Positions 12,070 to 25,316 of a stretch of 64,000 nucleotides of DNA are shown in pieces. Position 1 is the stretch's first letter, and the number at the start of each line of letters is the position of its first letter. This stretch comes from Bilabrum cf. latius (Eukaryota > Bigyra: Bicosoecida > Bigyra > Bicosoecida), in assembly GCA_965178125.1 (NCBI GenBank), contig OZ237767.1, positions 372,001 through 436,000 of the forward strand, written 5' to 3'. Under the pieces are notes generated by a model. It did not search any database and had not been told where the DNA came from. It worked only from the letters and a program-made list of their open reading frames with translations. Made by a program: the position numbers and the translations under genes.

Positions 12070-12349
12070 TTTAACCAGTCGATTGCACACTCTTGGTAAC
12101 CCGAGAACGGCTGAGAATTCCAGCGTGTTGAGATCCTGCGGCGCATTACACAAAATCTATTACGAGACCGATCGTACTTCATCATTCAATATAAAAATGT
12201 TTATGAGCGTGTCTTTCTAACTCTTCGCCCAATCAGCGGGAGCAGGATCGGCATGAGCCTTTCGGGAATGCACTGCAGTCCGGTTCTGGTAGTATGCGCT
12301 GATTCAATGAGTCGCAACGCAGCAGCGTCGCCCGCCTCTGCATCTCGAA

Positions 12350-13655
12350 ATGTCACTGGAGAAATTCTACTGGCGGACATTTTGGAGGCTGGGCCTGGAC
12401 TGCGCATGGACCCATTATCATTACAGTGCAGTGCATGCCAGTGGAGGCGAGCGCGTTGGTTCATTCTTCCCTCGCATGCTTCAAAATTGTGCCCTATTGG
12501 GTATATTTGCAACTCTTATACTAGAAACACTTCCTGTGCGCAGCATGTGCCCCAACCAATGCTCGTTTCACGGTCGCTGTGATGAGAGAGGCCACTGCAA
12601 CTGCTACACAGCAACAGGGAATTTCGGCGGGCACACGTAGCCACTTTTCCGCGGTGCGGATTGTTCCGAGCCAGTGTGCCCTTTTGGAAGATCGTCAAAT
12701 ACCATAGGGCGTGCGACGCCTGGGGTGATTTCGGCAACCGGCCCGGAGCTCGCAGCGCAAGGGAGTCCAACGTCAACTCCCTTGATTCGAGTGATTACCA
12801 GCATATCTAGGCTAATGCAGCCGGACCCGTACCAGTTCTAGGTTCAAATTTTGACACGAGAGGGTCCACTTGCCGGCACGTTGCGATACAAGGGTTCGTC
12901 GGACTCCAGGTACAGCAAGCAGTACTATTTTGATGGGGCAGCTGGCTTGCTGACTTCGCTCGAGAGCCCGCTAGAGCTGAAGCCGAGAATACGAGGCAGG
13001 CCTCGTTCTGCTGGTATTTTTATCTACTTGGACATCGGGACTGGAACAGGTCTATCTGATTGGGCTGTAGGGGACGTGTACATGTTCAACGTCACGAGCA
13101 ACGCCGGGCTGGACGGTGGCGGTGCAGACGGCAATCACATGCACCAGTTCATAGAATGCAGTGGAAACGGATACTGCGACCGCAATACAGCCCAGTGTGT
13201 TTGCAACCAGGGCTGGGAGGGGCAGGCCTGCAGCCGCGGTGAGTCCTGGCCATTTGCTGGTTGTCTTGAACTCCCACGGCACGTTTCATGCCCCCCATCC
13301 GGATTGCTTCATCTTTCTCAAACTCCGCATCGTTCTCGCAGCAAGCTGTCCGATGGACTGCTCTGGACACGGGGTCTGCCAGACCCTCAAGAGCTTCGCC
13401 GCAGCCTCCGGCGTAGTGTATGGCGCCCACGACGGCTCCACTTGGACGACGTGCAAATGCGACACGGGATTCCACGGGTTTGGCTGCGGGAAACGGACGT
13501 GTCCTTCTGGGCCGGATCCTTTGGAAGGAGGAGAAGGGGCAGAGGTCGGCAGGGAGTGCTCTGGGCGCGGGGCGTGCAATGAGGAGCAGGGGACGTGCGA
13601 ATGCCACCCGGGCTTCACTGGGGCCAGCTGCGAGGTCATGTCGGCCCTGTTTTAA
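12350..13655 (+). CDS. Secreted EGF-like (tenascin-type) Cys-rich protein
   Basis: Exons 12350-13238 and 13342-13655 (donor GTGAGT, acceptor CTCGCAG), up to 400 residues, terminated by TAA at 13653. A later ATG at 12476 gives a textbook signal peptide (MLQNCALLGIFATLILE), so that start is equally likely. EGF-like modules: CPNQCSFHGRCDERGHCNC near the N-terminus, ECSGNGYCDRNTAQCVCNQG before the intron, then CPMDCSGHGVC...CKCDTGFHGFGC and ECSGRGACNEEQGTCECHPG. Between the first and second lies about 200 residues of probable beta-rich domain (FIYLDIGTGTGLSDWAVGDV). In-frame TAGs at 12638 and 12839 are crossed. Likely an extracellular or surface adhesion protein; partner unknown. One of three genes here ending in TAA. 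Confidence 0.82.
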
Positions 13656-13849
13656 AGCCAGGCTCGAGCGATACAAGCTTCAATGATGGTTCCAGTGACA
13701 CACACTAATCTTGTTCTTTAGTTGATCCATTCGCTCAGTAGATCCATCACCCCACTGTGTCTACTGAGTAGACTGGCTGGCTGAGCCGATCTTACGAATC
13801 CAGGTCTTCCCACACGCCGGTGCTCATGGTCTCAAAACCAAGTAAGTAA

Positions 13850-16800
13850 TTATTGGGATCCATCCAAGCTGAACTTCTTCACCGCGCCCCTTGAAGACAG
13901 CGGCGGGCGGGGCTCCAAGGGTCCTTTCGCTGGCGACCTCGTGTGGCTCCTCGCGTCACTCTGACTGCGCTCTCGGCTCATGGGCGGCAGGTGCACGGGG
14001 ACAGAGGAACTGCCTTGCGACCCATGGGCCGAGGATGCAGACCCTCCGCTGCCGCCAGTGGGCGCTGCTGCAGGGTACCCAGGTGACGCTGCTGCCGCCC
14101 TCGGCACCCTTCCGCCTGCTCTTGCCCCTGCCTGGGTCTGCTACTGCTGCTGCTGCTGCTGCTGCTTCTGCCGCTTCGCCGCACTCGTCACACCAGCCCC
14201 GCCCTGCTTGGCTGCTTCCTTCAGTCGGCCCATCCTCTGCCTCAGGCTCGCCGCCCTCACGGCCCCTCTGAGCAGCCTGGCTCCCCTGCCCGGGCGACTG
14301 CCGGGAGTGCCTCGCCCGCCCAAACCAGCGCTCGTCGCGCCGGAGCCACTACTGGACATGGGCGTGGCGCTGGGCGTGAGCTGGGCCTCGTCGTGGATGG
14401 ACCGCATGTCCAGTCGCGGAGGCGGAGAAAAGGCGCCCAATGTGGGTCCGCTCGGCCGGCTGTCACCACTGGCAGTGACGTCCCGCTCGTCATCATCACC
14501 AGCACCTACCCTCTACCCGCTCGCCAAACGGACATTCCCGCTCGGCGACCGGCCCATTTTTGCCATGAGGAGAGGCCGCCCCGTAGGAGGTTTCGGACTG
14601 TTCCCTGAGAAGGACAGCGAACGTTCGATGGCCCCCGGGCTAGGGTTTGACTTGATCCCCTTTCGCGGGCTCCCCATGGCCCTTGGTGTGAGTCCGGCTG
14701 GCAGCAGGCCTCCTCCCCCTTTGGTATCTTCAGCAGCCAGCGCCGACTCCAACGAAAAGCTCCCGTGTCCGCTCGTGCCGCCTCCCGAAGATCCAGAGAG
14801 CCTGTGCCTGCCCCTGTGCCCCTGTCCTCTTGGACTGGCCTGCGCCGCCAGCATCGCCTCCGGTGTGAGGACGGGCCCATCCTCTGACAGCCGCAGCATG
14901 CTGTTCTCACGCTGCACCATTAGGAGCCTCTTCTGTTTCCTGCCCTCATCGCTGCGTCTCGAGCCCAGCGAGCCCACCGACCTGACCGAGTCCTGTCTCT
15001 TGAACCGCCGAGGAGAGGCTGACTGGCCCCTGGGGAACTGCGGCGAGTCGTTTGGGTCTGAACCGCCCCCAGTCCGCCTGCCGGCAGCCGCACCACCGTG
15101 AGCCCTAGGAGTCATTGCGCCTGCCATCTCCCTCTCATCTAGGGAGTGCCCCGACCGCACGCTCTCACCGCCCCGCATGGAAACATGATGCCTCGGTGAT
15201 ACGAGCAGGCCGGGCCCCGCAGCACCTGCCAGTGGGCCGCCCCACACGGACCCACCACCGCCCGACACGGTTGACGTGCCCTACTGCCTGGGATTCTTCG
15301 CAGGAGACGCGCTGGCGGCCTGCACCAGCTGCGGCATCACGGTGGAGGCCGCGCCCAGCCGTTCGCAAGCCAGCCTGGACTGGTTCTCAAGAAAGTTGTT
15401 CACCGGATGCGAGTCTCTCAGTTTATCAAGGCCCTGGGGCTTGTCGATGAGCGTCCTGGACGTGAAGGCGTCAATCTCCTGCGCTGCCTGCGTGGTGTAT
15501 TCGATCCATTGCTCCCGGCGCTGCTCCAGCACGAGGTTGACCCAGCCCAGCTCAGACACACCCACGTCCTCGTCTTCGTCCTCCACCCCGGGATCGGTCT
15601 CCGCCTCGGAGACTGACACAGACCCAGTCACGCTGGCCGATGACGACAGAGCGTCAGAGGACCGCTGGTGCCTGCCACTGCCGCCCAGCCGACCGCTCGT
15701 AGAACGGGCGGGCGAAGCTGCGTGTGCATGCGCATGCCCCTATGCAATGGCGATTCCTTGCTGCTTTACCGCCGCGTGCTTCTTCAGCGTGCCCTTGTGC
15801 ATGTCGTCGTCATGCACGGTCAGCTCGGCAGCTCGCTTGAACATGTCCCGCGCATGCTGCGGAATATCCTGCATCTTGGGCCTCTCGCCCCCTGTGGGGT
15901 CCACGGACGGTGCAAGGGCCGGGCAGTAGCACGCGACCAGCCCCGCAAAGTCCTGCAGACCGAGCCTGACATGCGACGCGCGCACCCCCTTCAAACCTCC
16001 GGGCACGCTGAAACCACCAGGACCCGAACGGCCACTACCGCCATGCCCACCCGCAGCAGCAGCAGCAGCCCCAGCTGTGCCACTTGCACCTGCCTTTGCA
16101 GCCTCCGCGTCTCTCTTTGCCTGCTTTGCTGACACGGGCGGCCCTCTCAGCGACCCCCTGCCCGAGGCAATCCCAACCGCCCTGCGATAGAGCAGGCGCA
16201 GCCGCCTGATGTCCCGCAGGTGCTCGCCGAACCAAAGCCCGAGCAGCGTCTCGAGAAGACTGTCTAGATCCCATCGCCGCCTCCGGAGCTGAGTCTTACC
16301 CCGGACAGACGGGTCGGTCCTGAACTCGGTCAGTCCGGAGACTCCCAGCCCCTCGGCGTCTCCTGAGGAGCCCGACGATGTGGTGGTCCCAGTCGCCTGG
16401 CGCTTGAACGGGAACGGCCCGTGCTGCTGCTGCTGCTGCTGTGGAGTGCTTGCGCCAGGGGTGCTGGCCTGTCCTGGCGTGCCTGCACCGCCAATCGCCG
16501 AATGGCCGGGCGTGTGCGCCCCTGCCGCGGATTCTGCATCTCCCTGCGTCCCTTGCTCGAGCAGCCCTTTTAGCCTCTGAAGGAAGGGCTTCTGCACCGG
16601 GCTGGCGAAAAGAGAGGACGTGATCGAGTTAATCATCCCGAATGATAGGGTGACCTGACGCCGGCGACTCGTGGCTGTCGACCTCGAGCTGGCTGCCTTG
16701 GACTTGCGGGCTTTGGCCGCCCCAGAACCAGGTGTACCGTCGCCTGCTGCTGCACCGGTCACCTCGTCGACGGTGTGGTCCATCCCGGTCCCCATCTTCT

Positions 16801-19800
16801 CCTTCAGACCAGCTTCACTGGTGGTCAGCGTCCCGACACCGCCAGAGACCGCTTCGAGCGTCCGCTCCATAGCCCAGAGAAACCAATCCAGCGCCATTTC
16901 AAAGGAGCTAGAGTGCAATGCGACACCGGGGTCGCCCAGCGGCACAGCACGCCTCCCTAGCACCTTCTTGGCCTGCAGCTTTGCCAGCGCCTTGCTCCCG
17001 CATAGTCTGTCCAGAGTGGACGACGGCAGCGCAAGGAGCACGGCGTACTTGAGGGCCGCATTCACCGATACCGCAGGCGCGCTGGAGCCGTGCGCGTACC
17101 TCCTCGTCAGGAGCGCAAAGACGGTGGGGGACTCTCGGAGTGACCTTGGCAGCTGGTCCAGCATCTTGTTCTTGGATAGGCGCCTTGTCTCTGCCGTGAT
17201 GGCCTCCTGGAGATCGTCGGCTCGTATCATGACGCCGGAGAAAGATCTGGGGGTCCAGTCGCAGCCATCGACATCCGAGAGGAAGCCGAGGAGGCGGCAC
17301 CGAGGCGACCTCGGGGCAAACATGGTGACTGCTTCCTGGATGAAGGCGTGCTGCTTGTTGGCCAGCTTGCGTAGACCGTACTGACGAGTGAGGTAGGATT
17401 TCACGTAGGACTTGAAAGGTCGCCTGTGCTTGCCATCGCGATCGTCGCTCCGGTCCGACTTGAGCTTGCCCGCGAACATGGCGGCCACCTGCACGTGCAC
17501 CTCCGTCAATGTCTCTGCCTTTGCCAGTTTGACCAGCATGGCGTCGTTACGGCGGCGCTTCCGCCTGCGTCGTGTTGTGGTGACGTCAGCTGCGGTCAGC
17601 TCCGAGTCAATGGATCCGACGTCATCGTCCAGTGCAGACTCCGGCGTGCCTTCAGGCTTGCTGCCCTCAGCTGCGGTGAGCACATCACGGGCGCTCGTGC
17701 TCGTCCTTCGCTCGAGCCTCGCCTTGCTTGACGGGGTTGTAAGAGACCTAGCACTCTGCCACTTTTTCTCTGGAGACACGGGGGTAGTCGGGGGAATCTT
17801 CACGACTGGGGTGGGCTGGGCCTCCTCATGCACGGACCGTCGCCGCTTCCAGATGCCCCCGCTGGGCTAAGGCATGCGAGTCGTTCCTTTCAGAAGCCCT
17901 TGCGCTGGAGTGCCCGGACGGGGCGGGCCATTCGTGCCAGCCATCGCGTTCTGGTTTGCGCTCCTCACGTCAATGGCCGTGGGGATGCCGAGGGCCCGCA
18001 TCCGCATCCTCGTGCGGGTGCGTACTCTCCTGCCGAAAGACTGATACCTGCCGGTCTCGTCGAGCACGACGCCAGGCACAGAGGGACTTGAGGGGCTGCG
18101 AGGCTGAACCAAGGCCGTGTTGCTAGAATCGGTCGCGCTAGGCCAGTTGTTCCCTGCTCCGATCGCCCTCTTGGGGCCACCCTTCGGACTGACGAGCATC
18201 TCTGGAGTGGCATCGAAGAGAGAAGAGACCGCCTTGGACACTGTGCCACGCCCGTGCCGCTGCTCCATGCTTTGCGCAGCACCGGATCTAGAGGACCCCG
18301 AGGAGTCCTCATGTTCCCTGCTTCCTGCTGCCAGCGCGCTAGCTGCAGCAGATGTGGCAGACAGAGCCATGCTGTGGCCCGAGCGGCTGGTTGATTTGGG
18401 CGCGACCGTGGCGGGCGCCTCGCTGCCTCCCGCGTTGCTGGACCCGTCCACGCTCGTAGCAGTGTTGATGGCAGGCAGCATTTTCTTGCGAGTGGCCTGG
18501 TGCTGGCCCTCCAGCGAAGTGGGGCTGCCGGCAGTGGGGCTACTGTCAACGCCGTCACCATCCCCGGCCGCGTCGTCCCGAGCGGCCGTACCTGGCCTGG
18601 TGGAGGATTGTGCGGATCCGATACCATCCCTACCGTGCAGGATGGCTTCGCCCGCCGAGTAGTCAGTCCTCAAATCGCCCTCCTTGTCCTCGCTGGAAGC
18701 CGTTGTGGCCAGCCCGACGACACCGCTTCCTATCTCGTCGGACGTGCGAAGGCTTCCTCCATGGGATCCGCGTGGGGATGATGATGACGAGGGTGCATTC
18801 ACCTCGGCATCTGTGTTAGTGTGCGGGTGATCGTCCAGCGACAGCGATAGAGACCTCTCGAATGGCTCGCCATCCTCAGTGGTGCCGCCATCGCTGGTGC
18901 CATCCCCATCCCCATCCCCATCCCCATCCCCATCCCCATCCCCATCCCCATCCCGATCCCCATCCCCATCCCCATCCCCTTCGCTGCCCTCTGCCAGAGT
19001 CTGCACCACCCCGCCCGGCTGCTTCCGCATCACTGCCATCTCCGCGCTGGTCACTGCCCTTGCGGAACCTCCAAGCTGCTGCAATGCGCGGCGCCGTAGC
19101 CCGTCCTGGCCATCGATTGAGGCGATCAGGCTGCTGGAGCGCTGCTTGGGCGGCGGCGGCGCTGCCTTGGAGCCGGGGGCAGACTGCCCGCCCGGTGCAA
19201 CCGGGAGTGTCGTCTCCGTGATCCGTGACAGGCTCGGAGCAATGGAGCGAACCTTCCTTACTGGATGGAACCTCCCAGTCAGCTGCACGGAGGCGAAGGG
19301 TGACGTGAACCGGGTCCTGATGGGCTCCTCCGCCTCCGGGGCGTCTGACTCCATACGGTCATCTCGACCAGATTCATTCTGTCCTTCGCTGTTGTCTGCA
19401 GCCATATCTTCTCGGTCTTTGGCACTAGCGTCTGCAACTCCCCTTGCGACCGTGTCAGCACCAGCAGAGCCGCCAGCAGAGCCGCCATCCTCGGCGACAT
19501 GTTTGGATGCAATGTCCTCGTCCTCCTCGTCCTCTCTGAGCTACTCCATGGCATGTGCGATCGCACCCTCGTCCGCTGATACCTCCATATCGAGGCTCTG
19601 ACCCAGTCCCCCATCGCTAGGCATTTCACCGCTGCCGTCCTCGGTCGCTGCCGATGATGATACACCGTAGTAGCCCGCCCCGCTTCCTTGCGACACCGAC
19701 ACGTCGTAGGACCGGCCCCCGCTCGCTGGGTCTGCCTCCAGATCAAATGACAGGGAGCTGGATCCGGAATCGGAATCACCGCTCCCGTCTGATGACGATG

Positions 19801-22800
19801 CGCCGCCCTCGCTTTCTCCTTCCTCCTCCTCTGATGGCGACGGGGCTCGTGCACCGCCCAGCGCATTTGAGGAGCCAAGTGTCAGAGCTCGCCGGGACGA
19901 AGCGATGCCTCCGCTTCGAATCGGTGCAAGCAGGTCAGACGGCATCGCAATGCCTGCAACAGGCGCGTCTTTCTCCATAGGACCAGCACCCTGACTCTGG
20001 CCCTTGTCGACAAGTCGCGCTGGTGGCTCCGATGGCTATGACCCGCTCTCTGCCGAGCTAATCGAGATCCTGGCACTAGCCGCAAGCGAACCCCGCCTGG
20101 ACTCCGCATCGGCTGCATTGCGGCGGCCCATCCCGATATCATCATCGTCTCCTTCGATCGATGCAAGTCGGGCCCTGGACTCGACCGACCTGGACTGCGA
20201 CCCAACGCTGCGCAGGCTGCCAGAGGCATCTCCCAACCTGCCTCGTGGCGAGCTGAAGGCCACGCTGGGGTCCGTGCCTGGGATGGCACTGCTGGCCACG
20301 GACCCAGAACGGCTGTGTGAAGCAGTAGATCCTGCAAGTCCCCTGCTGCGCTGAAGCGATGCTGTGCCAACTGCTGGCTTGGACTTGGGACCTGTGCTGT
20401 AGGACCCTGCCTCGCTGTGCTCCAGTACTTCTGCAGCAATGGCCTCGTGCCAACGGCTTTTCCCGTGGTCGTGGTCGCTGTCGTTCAGTGCCTTGGGAGG
20501 CTGCTTCCAGGTCGAGTGTTCGCTCCCGACGGATGAACCGTCCTCTCCCCCAACCGGTCTCGCGCTCGCCATGACCCTGCCAAGCACAGGCATCGCCCCC
20601 GCTTCGCTCCGCGTCTCCATCTCATCATCCTCCTTAAGCTCTTCCAGCCGGCCGGGCACAGCCAATTTGAACGAGCCCTTGCTCTCGCCCGCTAGCGCTT
20701 CCTTGCCATCCTTGTGCTCCTCGCCTCGCCTGGTCTTGCCCGGCGGCGACTGCAGCGCGCGACGCTTGCCCGCGGGACCGGCCGAGGCGCCAAGCGGGGA
20801 AGTGCTTCCAGAGACTGCGTTCTTTATCTCTTTCTGCACCATTTCCTGCGCCATTGCTTCTGCCCGCAGCTGCATTTCGGGCGTGATTGGCAGGCCTCGC
20901 CTCGCTGCCTCCTGAAACATCTCGTCCTGCAGCTGCGCCCTAGCAAGACGCAGCCTAGTGGATCGGAAGACGGGACCGTAACTGCCCATCTGTGGGAGCG
21001 TGGTGGCGGCGGGTTGCGCAACCGCGTCGGCCGCAAACACGATGTTCTTGTCGGGGCGGATCAGCCTAGGATCCTTTGCGCTTGATGCGGTGCTTGCAGA
21101 CGCGGCTACGGGAGGCCGCTGCGGAGTCACTGCGTCGTAGGGGGCCTGCACCACAGACTACAGCGCGGCAGGGAACAAGTGCAGGGGCGGTTGTACCAGC
21201 ACGCTGCCAGGGGGCAGGGCCAGAGCGGATGCTAGCTGCCCTTGCAGGATGGGGTCTCCTCTCCTGGCACGGCTGCCGCTCGCTTGGTTCATGCCACCGG
21301 CGAAGGAACTAGTTCGGCGGCTCCCGGAGCCCCCGCTGCTCCTGATGCCTTGGTTGTCGGGCAGATACACGAGCACTCGCACGTCTGCACCGGCGATTAC
21401 GTGTCTCCCAGTCGCGTCCCGCTGGCTCCCTCCCATTGCCTGCAGCCGAGCCAGCAAGGCATGCGATCCAACAGAGGCGTGGCTCACCCGCCTCTGGTCC
21501 TCACCGGGAGGGTCCAGGCCTCGGCGCTGCCCCAACGCAGCCTCCGATCCCACGGGAGAATTCCTTCCAGGGATGGAAGGCATTCTCCCAAAAGATGCAA
21601 GGGATCGCTGGCTGCCCGCCTCGCCGGCCTTTCGCAGGGCGACACTGTGCGGGCCCCTGCCATTGACATCACTGATCCCTTTGCTTGCCATCGCGTCCCC
21701 GCTGACGGCCACAGGAACCAGCCACCAGGTGCCGTTTGCTGGCAGCTCCGGTTCGCAGGAACCGGCAGACGACTGCCTCGCCCTCTGCCTCGTCATCGTG
21801 CCCAGCTCCTCTCCCGATCCGCCTGTAAACACCGCCCTCTCGCACTGCACCGTTGCGTCCCTCGTACGCGCCTGCCGGGCGGCCTTGCGTGCTTGCTGCA
21901 GCTGCTCTCGCAGAGACGCGATCTATTCCCGCATTCGAGCGACCCTCGCCGCGTCGATCTGCGCCTGTTTGGCCACCCCCGCGTGTTCCTTCTCGAACTC
22001 TGCCAGCTCGCTGAGGATGCGGGTGTGCAGCTCCTCCGACGACACCTGCGACTCGAGCTGGTCTCTGAGCCTATCTCTCTCGCCCTGGCGGTTGCGCACG
22101 CTAAGGAAACCACCCACACCCTGTGTGTTCTCCTGCGCTCCGCTGCCATCGGACCGCACGCTGGCAGCTGCAACGGCCCGCACTCCGGTGGTCGGCCCTT
22201 TACTCTTCTTGTCCGACTTATCTGTCTTGATGGTGGTCACAGAGGTCCTGCGGCCTTGCCTCGGATTACTCGCGGCTTTGTCTTCGGGCAGCGCGTCCAG
22301 CTTGCCGCTTCCGGCGGTACCATCTTCGCGGCTCTAAAAAGGCCGTCTTGACCTCGCCTTGGGAGTGGTCGGGTTTGAGCTTGACGTGCCCCCTGGCCTC
22401 GGAGACTCGGGTGTGCCGCTCCCCTCCTCGCCCGAATCAAGCACGTTGACCGACCTTGAGGACGCCTTACGACCTGCACGGAGCGCATTGGCCGCTGCTG
22501 ACTATGAATGAGACGAGGGAGGAGGAGAAGCCACCGTGCCTCGCGCGAAAGAGTCGTCGGGCGCCAGCAGGCCGTTCTTCTGCTTGTACTGTATGCGGCG
22601 TATGACGAACTCCGAGAGGGCCTTTCGTACTACGGGATACGTGGCGATTTCCGGCATCACTCGCAGCTGAAACAGCCGCTGATCATCTGCCGGCAGGGCC
22701 TGATACCCCGCCACAAGAGCCTCGATCTGGTCCACTGCCCTGGGCATGCGTCTCAGCAGGCTCACCGTTTCTCGAGTGGCGTCGACACCAGTGAGTCGCC

Positions 22801-24907
22801 GGGCCAGTTCCGCCTGCCTCCTCTTCTCGTGCGCGATCGCGAGCGTTGCTGCCCGCAGAGCAGCCCTCCGCTCTCGCAGCAGGTTGGCTGCTCCCCGCAT
22901 GGTGACCCGCCAGGCCAAGAAGGGCCAGTTCACGTTTGACCTGGGCTTGGGCCGCACGGCGAAGTCGCCGTGGTGAAAGAGGTCCTGCAGGGCCGGGCCG
23001 AGTCCCCGCGTGACCTTGTTCCCTAGGCCACCCGGGCCCCCACCAGTTGCCCGCAGCAATGACGCACTCCTCGATTTGCCGCTGTGAACAGTGCCGGCGA
23101 TGGTGCTGTGCGCCGTGCGCGGGGAACGGCCAGAAGATCCAGCCCCGACCGCAGCGGAAGTGGAGGAAGCCGGTCCTAGCGTGGCCAAAGTGGCCGGGGC
23201 GATCAGCTCCGCTCTGGATCGCATCTCCCTCTGAGTCACGGCCGGATCCGTGGAGCCGGTCGGATCCACGCGCCCGTCCGCAGCAGCAGCCGACTCAGCC
23301 TATGCCAGCGACTGGCCCAGAGTAGCTCCCGTGGGCTGGAATAGCTTGGCGATCTCGGGAGGTAGTGGGGCCTGTTTCGAGTAAACCTGGTCAAACTGGC
23401 GAAAAAGCAAGCGCGCGATCACACTCGCAGCCGCCGCCACCGGTGCAGCGGCCGTGCCGCCTTTCTTGGCGTACAGGTGCAGCACGGCAAGCGCTACGCA
23501 CGCTAGCAGTCGTGGGCTGGCGGACTCGGGAGTGGAGATGCACATCGACTGCACCATGACTGCGGCCTGCCGAAGCCTTTGCATGCAAAATATGCTCGGA
23601 CTGTTGAAGCTGTCCATTCCCCGCGCGAAGTGCCTTAGAAACCGCCCGCAGTCATCTTCAGTGTGCCTTCCACGTTCTAGCCCTGTCGCATACGCGCCTT
23701 CGTACCCTGATGCATCGTCCTCATCGTCCTCCCCCCCTCCACGTCTCACTTCGCTTTGCTTGGAGGACGACCCTGTGAACGTGCCGCCGTCAGGGTGCAT
23801 TGCACTGCTGTGAGTCGGCGACACGCCGAACGCGTCGCTCCGGAGAGAGGCCACGGACGGCTGCGGCTCAACATAGAGCGGTTGTTCCCTGGTTCCACCC
23901 TCCCCCCGCTTGCCCTCGAGCTCTCCTTCGAATGGCATCCCCACAAGGTCCCCTGTCCCCATGCCGGGGGTTTCAGGGGCCAGCGGTCGCTTGCGGGGGG
24001 GTGGTCGCGGGGGGGCGTCCGACCTGGCATGGTCCGATCTCTGATCCGATCCTTTGTGTTCCCCGCTGGTCTCCCTTGCTGCTGGAGGAGCCTATATGCG
24101 GAAAGACACGCCAGCAGTTGACCTCGACCTGGTACTGGCAGTGGTGGCTGCCAATGGGGCCGCGCCGCCACGCAGCACTGCTTCTACCCGATGGCTACCG
24201 GCAGCAGAGGGAGAGAAGGAGGACGATGAGGAGGAGAAAGGGTTGTTCATGGAGGCCCCTGAAGCCGCCGTACTGGCGGGTGATGCGAGTACCCGTGGCT
24301 TGGCCACGTGAACGCGGTGTGACGAGTGAGTATGTCCCGCTGGTGGCACCACCCCTCCATGGGCAGCAGACGGAGAGGACGAGGATCCTACTGCGGAACC
24401 AGATCCGGATAGTCCGGCCGCGGCGCGGCGCCGCGTAGCCAATGGTACCGGAGCCACAGGGCCCCTGGGAGCATTCGGCCCGTTTTCGGGCCATAGCCTC
24501 CGCTGCGATGATGATGATGAGTGCGAGCTTGGTTGCATGTTGTTGTTGCTACCTGACACACCGCTGCCAGATGCCGGCAGCTACTGGCCAGATTGACTGC
24601 CACTCATCGGAGAAACTGGAATTTTCATTCCACTGTGAGAATGCGCATTCGATGCGTCGTGTTCGGTGGGCCGCACCCATTTCTCAGAGTTGGGACCGGC
24701 CAGCACTGCGCTGCCGATGTTGCTGGCCATGCTGCTGCTGCTTCCAAGAGCATGATGTCCTCCTTGTGAGCGATCCAATCTAGATGCCATCAATTCGCTA
24801 CTCCCTGCACCAGTCCGGGCCCTCGTGTCTCTAGAGGAGCGAGCAGAGAGAGGGAGGCTCGGTGCGACGTGGGCTGGTCCGCCCCGCATATCAGACGAAT
24901 CGCGCAT
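13850..24907 (-). CDS. Giant low-complexity protein, ~3,685 residues, unknown function
   Basis: With TAG as Gln, a single minus-strand frame runs 11,058 bp from an ATG at 24907 to a TAA at 13850-13852 without another stop. It crosses 14 TAGs (low coordinates 14141, 14513, 15281, 15740, 17867, 19541, 20036, 21158, 21923, 22334, 22502, 23300, 24092, 24581). Most of it is Ser/Gly/Ala/Glu-rich and disordered. More structured patches exist: a helical region near 23300-23600 (LLACVALAVLHLYAKKGG), a coiled-coil-like stretch near 21950 (ELHTRILSELAEFEKEH), a helix near 20900 (LRLARAQLQDEMFQEAARR) and a conserved-looking block at 17150-17450 (KSYLTRQYGLRKLANKQ, then CRLLGFLSDVDG). A DG dipeptide tract is at 18900. 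Near the C-terminus is poly-Gln containing a TAG. No family recognised. The frame stays open upstream to 25144, so the start is uncertain, and cryptic introns cannot be excluded. Confidence 0.75.
18899..18978. repeat. CCCATC hexanucleotide repeat (Asp-Gly tract)
   Basis: About 13 near-perfect CCCATC units, one interrupted by CCCGATC. On the minus strand it is (GGGATG)n and encodes the DGDGDG tract of the giant protein. Confidence 0.93.
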
Positions 24908-25316
24908 TCTTTGACGGAGACCGTGACGCTAAAACCGATGCTGGCCCATGATCCTGCCACGGGGCGTTTTGCTGCCACCCATACCCAAAATGCGGTGCGA
25001 TCGGTCTCCGGTTCCTGCGAGATGGAAGGCCAAACAAGTAGCACAGGTACTATCACAGTTAAAGCTCGCGGCAATCGCATGCTCACTGGGCCGATAGGGG
25101 TGTCTCACTGGTAGTATGCATGGGATGTTGTGCACTGCTGGCATTCGTTCCTGAACTCAGGCCATTAAACACGGACTTCAAGGGAGACTGCGATGCATAT
25201 TGAATGGCCGGAAAAAAATGCCCACGATGTTTCGCAGCGTCATAGTTTTCAGCACAATCAAAGATCTAGACCTTACATCTGTACCATAACCCGTGGGAGC
25301 GGCACGTCCGGGTTGC

